Assembly (NCBI RefSeq): GCF_030264275.1
Contig: NZ_CP127165.1
Span: forward strand, 422,001-486,000
Direction of reading: 5' to 3'
Source of the DNA: Marivivens sp. LCG002
GTDB lineage: Bacteria > Pseudomonadota > Alphaproteobacteria > Rhodobacterales > Rhodobacteraceae
Length of the DNA stretch: 64,000 nucleotides
A program made the translations under genes and the position numbers. Under the pieces are notes generated by a model that was given only the letters and a program-made list of their open reading frames with translations, had not been told where the DNA came from and ran no database searches. Position 1 is the stretch's first letter. Each line of letters opens with the position of its first letter. Below, in pieces: positions 35,001 through 41,426 of this stretch.

Positions 35001-35281
35001 TCATCGGGGTGCACAATCTCTCGAAGAACGGGGTCAAGGCGACCTCGGATTCCGAAGGCGTCACGCATCGCCGCGTCTATGTGATCCTGAATGCGGGCAA
35101 CCGTAATCTTGCGATCCCCGTCGACGAGCTTTTGGGGCAGCAACTCGTTCTGCTGCGTCCGTTGCGCGGTGTCCTTCGCCACCTCAAGAACCTCACCGGG
35201 ATCGCTCTTTTGGCGGGCGGCGAAGTGGGTATGGTCCTGTCGACAAACGCTTTGTCGGCAGTGGAAGAGATCGCGGCCTAA
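32081..35281 (+). CDS. cheA: split chemotaxis kinase partner CheA3-type (P1 ... P5)
   Basis: 1066 residues. P1 with phospho-acceptor H50 (FRAVHTFKGNSRVLG) is followed by a Pro/Glu-rich linker (~140-230). Two Hpt-like helical segments come next with altered motifs (LHHASGQMGLPRWVEF at ~277, FHACGHHKLDTAGQL at ~481), then a region like P3/P4 (~770-925) in which the N box is LRSLITARFNG and the G1 box is EDDGGK, so ATP binding is probably lost. P5 covers ~915-1066. R. sphaeroides CheA3 has P1 and P5 separated by a long segment with phosphatase activity towards CheY6-P, and receives phosphate from CheA4. This gene and cheA4 at 25254 bracket the cluster in the same way. Confidence 0.9.
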   Translation: MSDEMDEIWALYLDDGTQSLDAMEAALLAIQGDPQGENSEHISALFRAVHTFKGNSRVLGLGVVESRAHYAEDLIGLVRDEGVPMDDEILDILLYAGDVLRGMLEETSTARADVDPAASEDLLDQLKDKIARCREALGGGVPAEQEAVAPEPETVAEAEVEPVETVDDEPQSEVAVSETAEDVPVETEEAIGEEPEAAAVVEDAPEPEPAPEPTPEPKPVAKPSTGAAKRLIDDPTYRDIFTGMANDAVRKLQAIMGAMGPDYAASNTKARKEVDNLHHASGQMGLPRWVEFLGVFLKETPSNTDEDVERIAALVLLIQEAIETDLNGQSQSPVAPKDGNFFDKLEEALAVLSKAGMDWAAGEEPSAELIKANAALVNEAALEEGLVRVAETALNLCKADDAKSYRDAELRMYEELSAVERVLLEDGGVSRVRPSELLRNWCAGHAFDTITALDTILDRFKSGDHSDAAFSGFSRQMRLVFHACGHHKLDTAGQLAMSLIDLFSRVQTSGAGPDSILMHIARGFVDTIELVFDALEQGEIPDTQNLDALFEQASNAAFLSEGLLTATAIERKLNLPLEFHRVLSPDSVRTASAAIEAGQHFYIVRTDINSNDALAEKFFELISSDLVDSITNVTVFRGNETLFDFLLASSLEQGDFVARIAEIDPSGKDVSVLRTLEYNVETVADMKGNVTPDIDQGLNQGQGLTAEMLEDISEVAASQAMVNHMLSDLSEVDLSEAVETLIRNAKDNPASAFDGIRKMVAEHSARLQEICQVESQLVAQMAHLQEQTVAIRSKPVEVLIRPLEALVETISRRAKKEAKLTAAGGDLTIDVTLMENLRKILRSLITARFNGETAAPNSLHLSFHRDEERVLVTLEDDGGKSERNAIETEELQALLAQSGSDFRQLAVPGGGMRFHISMPLAMVVLEGMVVGVEGVRYVIPVDAIRSIVQPEPDALRRISAGNGQMMLRLEDGPLIGVHNLSKNGVKATSDSEGVTHRRVYVILNAGNRNLAIPVDELLGQQLVLLRPLRGVLRHLKNLTGIALLAGGEVGMVLSTNALSAVEEIAA

Positions 35282-35288
35282 GATATTG

Positions 35289-35330
35289 ATGCGGCGTTGA
35301 AAAATGCCGCATTCCGCCCCTAAATTTTTC
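35289..35330 (+). terminator. hairpin after cheA3
   Basis: ATGCGGC / GCCGCAT with a 10-base loop (35289-35312), followed after eight bases by TAAATTTTTC. Probable terminator of the chemotaxis operon; its downstream A/T run overlaps the fliS promoter. Confidence 0.5.
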
Positions 35331-35346
35331 CGCAGATTTCCGTTCT
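35321..35346 (+). promoter_or_regulatory. sigma-28 promoter of fliS
   Basis: CTAA-N15-TCCGTTCT (TAAA at 35321-35324, TCCGTTCT at 35339-35346), the same geometry as the fliC element. Start near 35353, 37 bases before fliS. Confidence 0.55.
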
Positions 35347-35389
35347 TGTTACCAGTGATAGTGCTTTAATCCAGCGAATGAGGCAGGGA

Positions 35390-35776
35390 ATGACTTTTTT
35401 AAATGCGCGGTCCACGTATCGCCGAGCGGAAAACGCAACCAATCTCGATGCTGCCGATCCGCACGAGATCATCGTCGTGACCCTGACCGAGCTTGAAAAG
35501 TCGCTTGCCGTGCTCGCAAAGGCCGCTGAGACAGGCGCGCCCTATTCGCCGCATCATCTGAACCGCGCCTTTACTGCGATCTATATTCTTCAATCCAGCC
35601 TTGATTTCGAAAAGGGCGGAGAGGTCGCGACGAACCTTTTCCAGGTTTACGAATATTGCCGACTTCAGGTGTCCGAGGCGTTTTCGCGCAAACCCGATCC
35701 CAAGCTTGCATCTTGCAAAGACAACATCTCGGCTCTGCTCGCGGCGTGGCGTCAGATCAAGCCGACCGAGGTTTGA
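35390..35776 (+). CDS. fliS: flagellin export chaperone FliS
   Basis: 128 residues, helical. RSTYRRAENATNLDAADPHEI matches the FliS N-terminus, and IYILQSSLDFEKGGEVATNL plus LFQVYEYCRLQVSEAF matches the conserved helices that wrap the flagellin C-terminus. The ATG at 35390 is chosen over 35378 because GGCAGGG precedes it. It leads a small operon with two short genes and follows a sigma-28-like promoter, as expected for a late gene cooperating with fliC. FliS, like FliD, marks a non-classical alphaproteobacterial flagellum. Confidence 0.9.
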   Translation: MTFLNARSTYRRAENATNLDAADPHEIIVVTLTELEKSLAVLAKAAETGAPYSPHHLNRAFTAIYILQSSLDFEKGGEVATNLFQVYEYCRLQVSEAFSRKPDPKLASCKDNISALLAAWRQIKPTEV

Positions 35777-35778
35777 AG

Positions 35779-36084
35779 ATGACCGGATTGGGGTATGACC
35801 GACCGGCGGCGGAAACCGCCGTTCTGATCGAACTTGCGCTTGACCGTATGGTCGAGGCGATTGATCTGCGCAAGTTCGAGGATGCGATCTCGATCATCGG
35901 CGAGCTGCGCGCTCTGACCGGCGAGATCACCGACAGCTCCGCTCTTTGTGCGCGTGATGCAGCACAGCAAGCCGCAGACAAGCTGCTTTATCTTCAGGAG
36001 AAAATGGCGCTTCAGCTTCGTGCCGAACGCAGTGCCGAAAAAGGCCGGCCTGCCTATGTGCGCACCCAAGTCATGGTGCGCTGA
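35779..36084 (+). CDS. helical protein in the FliT position
   Basis: 101 residues, all-helical by eye, no signal or membrane segment, basic C-terminus (AERSAEKGRPAYVRTQVMVR). It starts two bases after fliS stops; fliT follows fliS in many flagellar clusters, so it may be a FliT-like chaperone for FliD. Sequence similarity to FliT is not evident. The frame extends upstream to 35656 inside fliS; the ATG at 35779 is the reasonable start. Confidence 0.6.
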   Translation: MTGLGYDRPAAETAVLIELALDRMVEAIDLRKFEDAISIIGELRALTGEITDSSALCARDAAQQAADKLLYLQEKMALQLRAERSAEKGRPAYVRTQVMVR

Positions 36085-36299
36085 TGCGACGGGGCGGTTG
36101 CAGAACCTGCGCCTTCATGCGGATCTACCTGATCGTCGCTTTCGCATTGATCTTCATGATCGGCTTTGTGCCGTCTGTGGCTGAAACCTTGCTCGGGCGT
36201 TTACCTACGCCGATGGAGCTGGGCCTTGTTGTGCCGCTCTTCGGGATACCTGCGTTTGTGCTGCGATATCTGATGTGGAAAAAGAAGACGCTGATCTAG
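36084..36299 (+). CDS. small two-helix membrane protein
   Basis: 71 residues. MRRGGCRTCAFMR is followed by two membrane helices (IYLIVAFALIFMIGFVPSV and LGLVVPLFGIPAFVLRYLMW) and a basic tail WKKKTLI. Its ATG overlaps the preceding stop (TGATG), so it is translationally coupled to the fliS operon. Convergent with the 54-codon gene at 36296, overlapping it by four bases. Unrecognised; a membrane-associated flagellar role is only inferred. Confidence 0.6.
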   Translation: MRRGGCRTCAFMRIYLIVAFALIFMIGFVPSVAETLLGRLPTPMELGLVVPLFGIPAFVLRYLMWKKKTLI

Positions 36300-36460
36300 T
36301 GATCTTCGATCAGGTCCTTGGCCTCGAGCACGCGTGACGCTTTGACCGTTCCATCCTGTTTATAGACCGTCACTTCTACCAAGAAATCATGAAGCTCGGA
36401 TTTGGGGCAGGGAAGGGGCTCGGGAAGAGTGACCTTGGGATTGAGGGGCTGAAAGAACAT
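36296..36460 (-). CDS. short hypothetical protein
   Basis: 54 residues from the ATG at 36460, chosen because AGGAG lies seven bases before it; the longer frame to 36511 has no such site. The sequence (LNPKVTLPEPLPCPKSELHD, then VEVTVYKQDGTVKASRVLEA) looks like a small beta-rich protein. It lies 47 bases downstream of the FliL-like gene and is probably cotranscribed with it. No family recognised. Confidence 0.5.
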   Translation of the reverse strand: MFFQPLNPKVTLPEPLPCPKSELHDFLVEVTVYKQDGTVKASRVLEAKDLIEDH

Positions 36461-36507
36461 TTGGCTTCTCCTATCAATAATGAGGTGGCTGCAAATCCCG
36501 TGCCAGT

Positions 36508-36966
36508 TCATTGCGCCTGGAACGAGGTCACAAGCACTTCGAAAATCGGTTCGCTGTAATCGTCGGTTCCGAGAGCGATATTGAGCTGTTCTCTGGATTG
36601 CAGGGAAATAGCGCGCAGCAGATCGCTCCCGCTTGCCCCATCCTCGACCGCGCGGCGGATCGCCTCGGACAAGAGGGCGTCGAGCTTTTCATCCACGCTA
36701 TCGATCATCGCTTCGATTTCGACCCTCTGGGGGGCAGAGCGCTCCACCATGAAGGTAAAACCGACTTCAGCCGCGCGGCCTGTGCCGGGAAGTTCTGTCA
36801 CGACGCCCACGGGCAGGTTCAGATAGACCGGATCGGGCAGGGGAGGCGTCTTTTCCACGATGGCAGGTTGCAGATGGGGTTCGGTGCGAAGTGTCGTGAC
36901 GCCATAGGCAAACGGCAGGATCACGAGAGCAAAGCCGCCGAGAATGAAAAGCTTGGTTTTGTCCAT
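36508..36966 (-). CDS. second FliL-like protein
   Basis: 152 residues from the ATG at 36966 (AGGGG eight bases upstream). One membrane helix near the N-terminus (LFILGGFALVILPFAYGV) is followed by a periplasmic domain with VYLNLPVGVVTELPGTGRAA and a C-terminus (EPIFEVLVTSFQAQ) that follow the FliL pattern. It is shorter than the FliL at 15761 and lacks the charged linker. A paralogue could tune stator function or join the FlgT/MotF/MotB assembly. Divergent from the NHLP-like gene across a palindrome at 37013-37032. Confidence 0.65.
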   Translation of the reverse strand: MDKTKLFILGGFALVILPFAYGVTTLRTEPHLQPAIVEKTPPLPDPVYLNLPVGVVTELPGTGRAAEVGFTFMVERSAPQRVEIEAMIDSVDEKLDALLSEAIRRAVEDGASGSDLLRAISLQSREQLNIALGTDDYSEPIFEVLVTSFQAQ

Positions 36967-37012
36967 GAAAATACCCCTTCGCCGAGGTGCATTCACGAAC
37001 CGTGCCGTAAAC

Positions 37013-37032
37013 TTCGAGATGTCTGTCTCGAA
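37013..37032. promoter_or_regulatory. palindrome between the FliL-like and NHLP-like genes
   Basis: TTCGAGA-TGTCTG-TCTCGAA, perfect 7-base arms with a 6-base spacer, in the 90-base divergent region. Size and symmetry fit a dimeric repressor or activator site. The regulator is unknown. Confidence 0.45.
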
Positions 37033-37056
37033 AGGATATAAAAAGTATCAAAAAGG

Positions 37057-37533
37057 ATGGAAAAAGGCCTAAAACTCTTTGGCGTTGCGCCGTTTCAGTC
37101 TCTGACAGAAAACACCGACAGGGCGCACGCGTCGATGACCGATCCTACCTATAAACCGCTCGTTCCCGTAACGCGCAATCTTCCTGCTGTTTTCAAGGGG
37201 AAGACGTCGGATCAGCCTTCCGATAGCACAGCCTATGAGCTGGTGAAGCGCGAAACCTATTTGCGCGACAGCGAGGACGTCGAGAGGTATCTTCCCGATA
37301 TTCTGGGCCGTGTGCTGGCGCGGGTCTGGATCGATCCGCATTTCAAGGATCGTTTTGCTGCGGACCCCAAGGGCACCCTCGAGGCCTATCACGTCTATCT
37401 TCCGACCTATATCGACATCGAGTTCGAGACCGAAAGCGCGCCGCGCCCACAGGTCATCGTTTATGAACGAAACAAATACGGCAGAAGAAACAAACTGATT
37501 TTTCTTCGCCTGATGATGATGGCGGGCCGATGA
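37057..37533 (+). CDS. NHLP/nitrile-hydratase-alpha-like small protein
   Basis: 158 residues from 37057 (an ATG at 37135 giving 132 residues is equally possible; neither has a good RBS). Residues ~75-130 (LPDILGRVLARVWIDPHFKD, ADPKGTLEAYHVYLPTYIDI, PRPQVIVYE) follow the pattern of nitrile hydratase alpha-chain and NHLP leader domains (helix, ARxWxDPxFxxRLxADPxxAL, LP, beta hairpin). The metal-binding CxxCSC motif of true nitrile hydratases is absent, and so is a Gly-Gly leader cleavage site. The tail is basic (RNKYGRRNKLIFLR). It overlaps the Sel1 gene by four bases. Function unknown. Confidence 0.6.
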   Translation: MEKGLKLFGVAPFQSLTENTDRAHASMTDPTYKPLVPVTRNLPAVFKGKTSDQPSDSTAYELVKRETYLRDSEDVERYLPDILGRVLARVWIDPHFKDRFAADPKGTLEAYHVYLPTYIDIEFETESAPRPQVIVYERNKYGRRNKLIFLRLMMMAGR

Positions 37534-38153
37534 TGAAAAAGACTGCTCTTCTCATGGCGATCCTGCCCACGCTGGCCCAAGGCGCGACGCTTGCCGACGC
37601 CATGGCCGCCTTTGCAGAAGGGCGCTCGGGGGATGCGGCTGCGATGTTCCACGAGCTTGCTGTTGCAGAAAACCCGAAGGCGCAGTTCAACCTTGCTTTG
37701 CTCTACTTCAAAGGGGCGGGGGTTCCCGAAAACCATGGTCGCGCCTTTGAATGGGCGTGGCGCGCCAAGCTGCACGGTCTTGTCGAAGCCGAGGCACTTT
37801 TGGCGCAGATCGGAGCTTCGTTATCCCAAGAGGCGCAGAACGCTCTGGCGGACAAGCTCAAGTCCGAACTGATGCCACGGGCGTTCGAGGCCGATACCCG
37901 CGCGATGCTGGCCATTGCGGTGATCGAACGCGAGCTACGGCCCGAGGCCGATTTCGTCGAAGCCTATGTCTGGAACTCGCTTGCCGTCGCGCTTGGTCGC
38001 ACCGAAGCGGTCGAGCTGCGCAATGCCAGCCTTGCCTTGATCGAAGACGATGAACGTCTCTCGGCCCAAGAAAAGGCCACCCAGAAACTCGACGAGCTTT
38101 GCGCTGTTCTGGGCGCAAAGCTCTCGGTCTGTTCCATTTTTTCCAATAGCTGA
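37530..38153 (+). CDS. exported Sel1-repeat protein
   Basis: 207 residues. Signal peptide MMKKTALLMAILPTLAQGA, then helical repeats of Sel1/TPR type (ADAMAAFAEGRSGDAAAMFH, ENPKAQFNLALLYFKGAGVP, GRAFEWAWRAKLHGLVEAEA). Coupled by ATGA overlap to the preceding gene. Periplasmic Sel1/TPR proteins act as scaffolds; a TPR-type flagellar rotation protein (MotK) has been reported in Rhodobacter, but I cannot confirm that this is the same family. Located among late flagellar genes. Confidence 0.7.
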   Translation: MMKKTALLMAILPTLAQGATLADAMAAFAEGRSGDAAAMFHELAVAENPKAQFNLALLYFKGAGVPENHGRAFEWAWRAKLHGLVEAEALLAQIGASLSQEAQNALADKLKSELMPRAFEADTRAMLAIAVIERELRPEADFVEAYVWNSLAVALGRTEAVELRNASLALIEDDERLSAQEKATQKLDELCAVLGAKLSVCSIFSNS

Positions 38154-38160
38154 AAAAAGC

Positions 38161-38206
38161 TGCGCCTGCTGCGAAGGACTGGGGGGCCTCTATCGCAACA
38201 GGCGCA
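38161..38206. terminator. large stem-loop between convergent genes
   Basis: 14-base arms 38161-38174 and 38193-38206 (TGCGCCTGCTGCGA / TCGCAACAGGCGCA), one mismatch, 18-base loop. It sits between the Sel1 gene (+) and the DUF2802-like gene (-) and probably stops transcription from one or both; no U-run. Confidence 0.5.
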
Positions 38207-38227
38207 AGCCGCACACTGGTGTTGGGG

Positions 38228-38608
38228 TCAATGGCGGCGATACTTGGTGATCGTGTTTGCAGCCTCGAGCGGCATGCCGAGATCGGTCGAAATCTCCGAG
38301 GCGCTGTGCCCGATGCGCGCCATTTCGATGGCTTGCTCGATCATGCGTTCCCCCGCGAGCCATTCCATGTCGGTTTGCAGGCTCTGGATGTCCGAATGGA
38401 TGCGCTCCATGGCATCGCTTGTCGAGCGTGCCGACTGGGTGCTGAATTCTGCAAGACGCGCATCAATGCGGGCCAAGAGCTCCTGCTCTCGGTTTGCAAA
38501 AGCGGTTTCGGCTTTGTGGCGTGCACGCTTGGCGGCCGCCAATGCAAGCGCCAGACCCAAAAAGCCAACGCCTGCAATAATGTAAGTCGGTTCGATGCCT
38601 GTCAGCAT
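38228..38608 (-). CDS. SwrB/DUF2802-like membrane-anchored protein
   Basis: 126 residues. One N-terminal membrane helix (YIIAGVGFLGLALALAAA), a coiled-coil region (~30-85), then a small HTH-like end (MIEQAIEMARIGHSASEIST, LGMPLEAANTI). This architecture resembles DUF2802 proteins, found next to flagellar or chemotaxis genes, and Bacillus SwrB, which promotes export-gate assembly. RBS GGAG is seven bases before the ATG. It follows flgM by 26 bases and is probably cotranscribed with it. Confidence 0.6.
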   Translation of the reverse strand: MLTGIEPTYIIAGVGFLGLALALAAAKRARHKAETAFANREQELLARIDARLAEFSTQSARSTSDAMERIHSDIQSLQTDMEWLAGERMIEQAIEMARIGHSASEISTDLGMPLEAANTITKYRRH

Positions 38609-38634
38609 ACTGGTCTCCGCTGATAATCTAGCAG

Positions 38635-38937
38635 TTACGAATTGAGTTCCATGTAGCTTTGGAACAGGCTTTCCGTGATCGCATCGAGATCGATTGGGTA
38701 ATCACCCGAGGCAATCGCTTCTTGTAGGCGCGTGACGATCGGAAGATCGATCGGCGCCGATCCCTTGAGCTCGGCGGGGAGCTGTTGCGCAGCCGCACTC
38801 AGGCTTGCCGTATCTTCAGAAGGCGCGCCGCTGACGACGGTTTGCGCAGGCTGTCCACCTTGCAAACGCGAGATCGTGTCATCTCCTGGGCGTTTGGTAA
38901 TCGGCGACCCGCCCGATTTAGAAATTGAGTCAACCAT
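38635..38937 (-). CDS. flgM: anti-sigma-28 factor FlgM
   Basis: 100 residues. The disordered N-terminal half (SISKSGGSPITKRPGDDTIS) is followed by helices that hold the sigma factor (IVTRLQEAIASGDYPIDLDA, ITESLFQSYMELNS), the FlgM pattern. It binds FliA until the hook is complete, then leaves through the export gate. A sigma-28-like promoter lies 23 bases upstream inside the end of flgA, giving the expected feedback loop with fliA at 44834. Confidence 0.88.
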   Translation of the reverse strand: MVDSISKSGGSPITKRPGDDTISRLQGGQPAQTVVSGAPSEDTASLSAAAQQLPAELKGSAPIDLPIVTRLQEAIASGDYPIDLDAITESLFQSYMELNS

Positions 38938-38959
38938 TTTGGACCTCCATACGCAGGTA

Positions 38960-38986
38960 GTAACGGCAGGAATTCAGCCGATGTTA
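38960..38986 (-). promoter_or_regulatory. sigma-28 promoter of flgM
   Basis: Minus strand TAAC-N15-GCCGTTAC, close to TAAA-N15-GCCGATAA. Start near 38953, 16 bases before flgM; the element overlaps the 3' end of flgA. Confidence 0.65.
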
Positions 38987-39687
38987 GGGCGAATTGATAC
39001 AGAATTCTTTCCGTCGACGATTGCTTTGATAACCTTCTGACTTTGAAGGTTTTTCACTCTTATAATGTCGCCCAATTCCCCTGCTTCGAGGGCCTCTCCC
39101 GAGGCGGAAACCTGGATGCCGTTCGCATTGATCTTTAAGACGACAGGTTGCCCTTGAACTATTAGCCAATCCGTCTCGAGGTGACGCATAAAAACCATTT
39201 GTTCAGCGGTCACACGCGACTTGAGGCGACGACCGATGACATCTTCGAGGCGTGAAAAGGTTTCCGGGCTACTCCGTGAACCGCTTGGGGCAAGCATCAC
39301 ATCCTCTTCTGAAATCATTTGGCCGCTTTCCATATTCCGCTTGAGTACGACCACCATTGCGCCCGTGGTCTCTGCTGCACGCAATGGTGCAGCGGGACGC
39401 TGGGGTGCATAGGTTGTTCGGGTGCGCATCGAGCGGCTCCATTCATCTCCACAGCGGATCACGGCAGTGCCCCAATCTCCGCCCCGAGGGGCGACGGTCG
39501 GGGTGGTGTCACAGGCTGGAAACGGGCGAATAGAGCCCATGGGTGATCCATCCCTGATACCGGCGGCGCGCATCGCTTCGAGCACAAGGCTTTCGGCTTC
39601 TGCGCCACTGACGCCATCCGCATAGTCCTGAGCAAGAGCCGTGCCGCTTGCGAGCACAAAGGACAAAAAGATCACCCGAGCGAGCAT
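38974..39687 (-). CDS. flgA: flagellar P-ring assembly protein FlgA
   Basis: 237 residues. Signal peptide MLARVIFLSFVLASGTALAQ, N-terminal domain with a possible disulfide pair (Cys in PFPACD and VIRCGDEW), then a SAF domain (VVVLKRNMESGQMISEEDVM) and the C-terminal beta domain with GQPVVLKINANGIQVSASGE and GELGDIIRVKN, which is the FlgA signature. It is the periplasmic chaperone for FlgI P-ring formation. Its start overlaps the flgT stop by one base. Confidence 0.92.
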   Translation of the reverse strand: MLARVIFLSFVLASGTALAQDYADGVSGAEAESLVLEAMRAAGIRDGSPMGSIRPFPACDTTPTVAPRGGDWGTAVIRCGDEWSRSMRTRTTYAPQRPAAPLRAAETTGAMVVVLKRNMESGQMISEEDVMLAPSGSRSSPETFSRLEDVIGRRLKSRVTAEQMVFMRHLETDWLIVQGQPVVLKINANGIQVSASGEALEAGELGDIIRVKNLQSQKVIKAIVDGKNSVSIRPNIG

Positions 39688-40781
39688 TAGAACTGCGCCT
39701 CCACAAAACGGATCGGGCGGCCGTCGAACGACGCGGCCGAGCGTGTCGGGTCCATGGGGCGCAGCGTGACCGAGCGTCCGCTCACGTGCACCACCTCGAG
39801 CATTTCGACCGAATTCGAGCGATCCGCGGTAAAGGCGATGGCGGCACGCGAAAGCCCGTGCTGGCTTCCGATCGGAGCAGTGAGTTGACCACCCGAAAGC
39901 GCAAGGCGCGTGGTGATCGGTTCGCAGGATTTTTGGCTGAGCAGCGTGTCGAAAGCATCGCTCAAACCCGAGGTCAGCTGTGCAGCCATTTCGCTTCGGG
40001 TGGCTTGGCTCATGACCCGCGCGCTTTCGAGAAGTTGCGGTCCGACAAGCCTCACATCACGGGTGACGGCTTGTTCAAAGACGGACCCATCGGACCCGAT
40101 CAGTCGCATGTTGAGGTCGAGACGAAGCACGTCGCCCTTGCCTGTGTTTGCCTTTTCGATCCTGATATCGGGGATGAAACCATAGTCGCCCGCGCCGAGC
40201 GCGACCGATCCCTGGGTCAGGATTTTGTAATTCTGGCTGTCGGGGACACGGGTCGAACGCGGCATCTCGCGGTCCGTGACGCGAAAGGTTCCTGTCGCAG
40301 GATGGCGGTCGAGCACGCCGAGAAGCGATTCATATACATCGACCGCAAGCTGTTCGGTCCAGGCAGGGGCATAGGGCGAGACGCGGATCTCGGGTCGATA
40401 GGCCGTCACATTGAGCCGTGCTGCGGCCTGACAGGTGACAAGTCGTTCCGTCCCGACCAAGGCGCGCACCTTGACTTGCCACATGTCTCCGTTCCGCTGG
40501 GCGGACAGAAGCTCGTTGCGCAGCACGTGGCCGACGGGACGGACAATGGCTAGATCCCGCTCGACGCGGGTCATATTCACAACCGTATGGCCCTGAACCG
40601 CTGCACCACCCGCCATCGCGGCATTAAAGAGCGCATCCGCCACGGCGCGGCGGCGCGCTGCGTCCTGATCACTCGGCCCGTTGATGATCGCAACGCCCGT
40701 GGATTCGATCCAGAGCGTTTCTTGTGCCGGTGCGGCGGTGCCGATCAGCAGAGCCGCAAGGACTGCCCCCAGCCGCTTCAT
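39687..40781 (-). CDS. flgT: flagellar H-ring-like protein FlgT
   Basis: 364 residues. Signal peptide MKRLGAVLAALLIGTAAPAQ, then a domain starting TLWIESTGVAIINGPSDQDA that fits the FlgT N-terminal fold, a middle TolB-like part and a C-terminal beta domain (VVHVSGRSVTLRPMDPTRSA). In Vibrio FlgT forms the H ring that supports the PomAB stator; in R. sphaeroides a distant FlgT interacts with MotB and FliL and is required for rotation. It fits with the PomB-like MotB at 4231. Coupled to flgP by ATGA. Confidence 0.82.
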   Translation of the reverse strand: MKRLGAVLAALLIGTAAPAQETLWIESTGVAIINGPSDQDAARRRAVADALFNAAMAGGAAVQGHTVVNMTRVERDLAIVRPVGHVLRNELLSAQRNGDMWQVKVRALVGTERLVTCQAAARLNVTAYRPEIRVSPYAPAWTEQLAVDVYESLLGVLDRHPATGTFRVTDREMPRSTRVPDSQNYKILTQGSVALGAGDYGFIPDIRIEKANTGKGDVLRLDLNMRLIGSDGSVFEQAVTRDVRLVGPQLLESARVMSQATRSEMAAQLTSGLSDAFDTLLSQKSCEPITTRLALSGGQLTAPIGSQHGLSRAAIAFTADRSNSVEMLEVVHVSGRSVTLRPMDPTRSAASFDGRPIRFVEAQF

Positions 40782-41332
40782 AGCGCGCCCTGTGCCGCCC
40801 GAAGGATATAGGCGACGGTGTCTTTATCGACGGCAAGTTGCACTTCGTAGCCGTCACTGCCCTTGGGCTGGATGTTGAGGGTGCGTGCCCCGCGAAGTGT
40901 TCCGCTGACAACCGCATTGAGATTGTCGTCACGGGTCACCATCTGGCGCACGTTCGTGGTCGCGTTGATCTGGATGCCGTGGATCTGTTCGGTCAGATCG
41001 CGCATGGCGTCCATCCGCGCGGCTTTGAGCGCAAGAAGGCGCTTTTCATTGATCGTTTTTCCGGGTTGGCCGTTGATCTGGGCAAATCCTATGCCCGTGA
41101 TCATCGTCGGAGCGACGATTTCCTGCGTCGGCATCGGGGACATAGCCGCAGCAGGGGTGCCACTCTCGAGCGTGTCGAGATTGTCCTTGATCTCGGCCAA
41201 GGCGGTCGTGCGCTCGTCCGCATCCGGCGGAAGCGCCTGCTGGGCGGTCGTGACGGTGCAGCCCGTAAGCAAAAGCGCCACAGCGGCACCAGCAAGGGCG
41301 GTGTTCAGTTTAATGGATGTCTGGAAGGGCAA
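40778..41332 (-). CDS. flgP: flagellar outer-membrane lipoprotein FlgP
   Basis: 184 residues. Lipoprotein signal with lipobox LLTGC, then an LPP20-like domain (GIGFAQINGQPGKTINEKRL, ALKAARMDAMRDLTEQIHGI, LNAVVSGTLRGA). FlgP proteins form an outer-membrane-associated ring around the flagellum together with FlgT. The start is a TTG at 41332 with GGAG seven bases upstream; no in-frame ATG fits the signal peptide. It is the first gene of flgP-flgT-flgA behind a sigma-54 promoter. Confidence 0.82.
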   Translation of the reverse strand: MPFQTSIKLNTALAGAAVALLLTGCTVTTAQQALPPDADERTTALAEIKDNLDTLESGTPAAAMSPMPTQEIVAPTMITGIGFAQINGQPGKTINEKRLLALKAARMDAMRDLTEQIHGIQINATTNVRQMVTRDDNLNAVVSGTLRGARTLNIQPKGSDGYEVQLAVDKDTVAYILRAAQGAL

Positions 41333-41374
41333 GGCACTTCTCCACGGTTTGCGTCTCTCGTTGGCCCGAAACCT

Positions 41375-41389
41375 GCAAACGACATGCCA
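41375..41389 (-). promoter_or_regulatory. sigma-54 promoter of flgP-flgT-flgA
   Basis: Minus strand TGGCATGTCGTTTGC: TGGCAT-N5-TTGC. Start near 41363. It is back to back with the flhA promoter 38 bases away. Confidence 0.75.
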
Positions 41390-41426
41390 TCTTTATCTTT
41401 GGCTGCCCCTAAAATGACCCCTCCTC

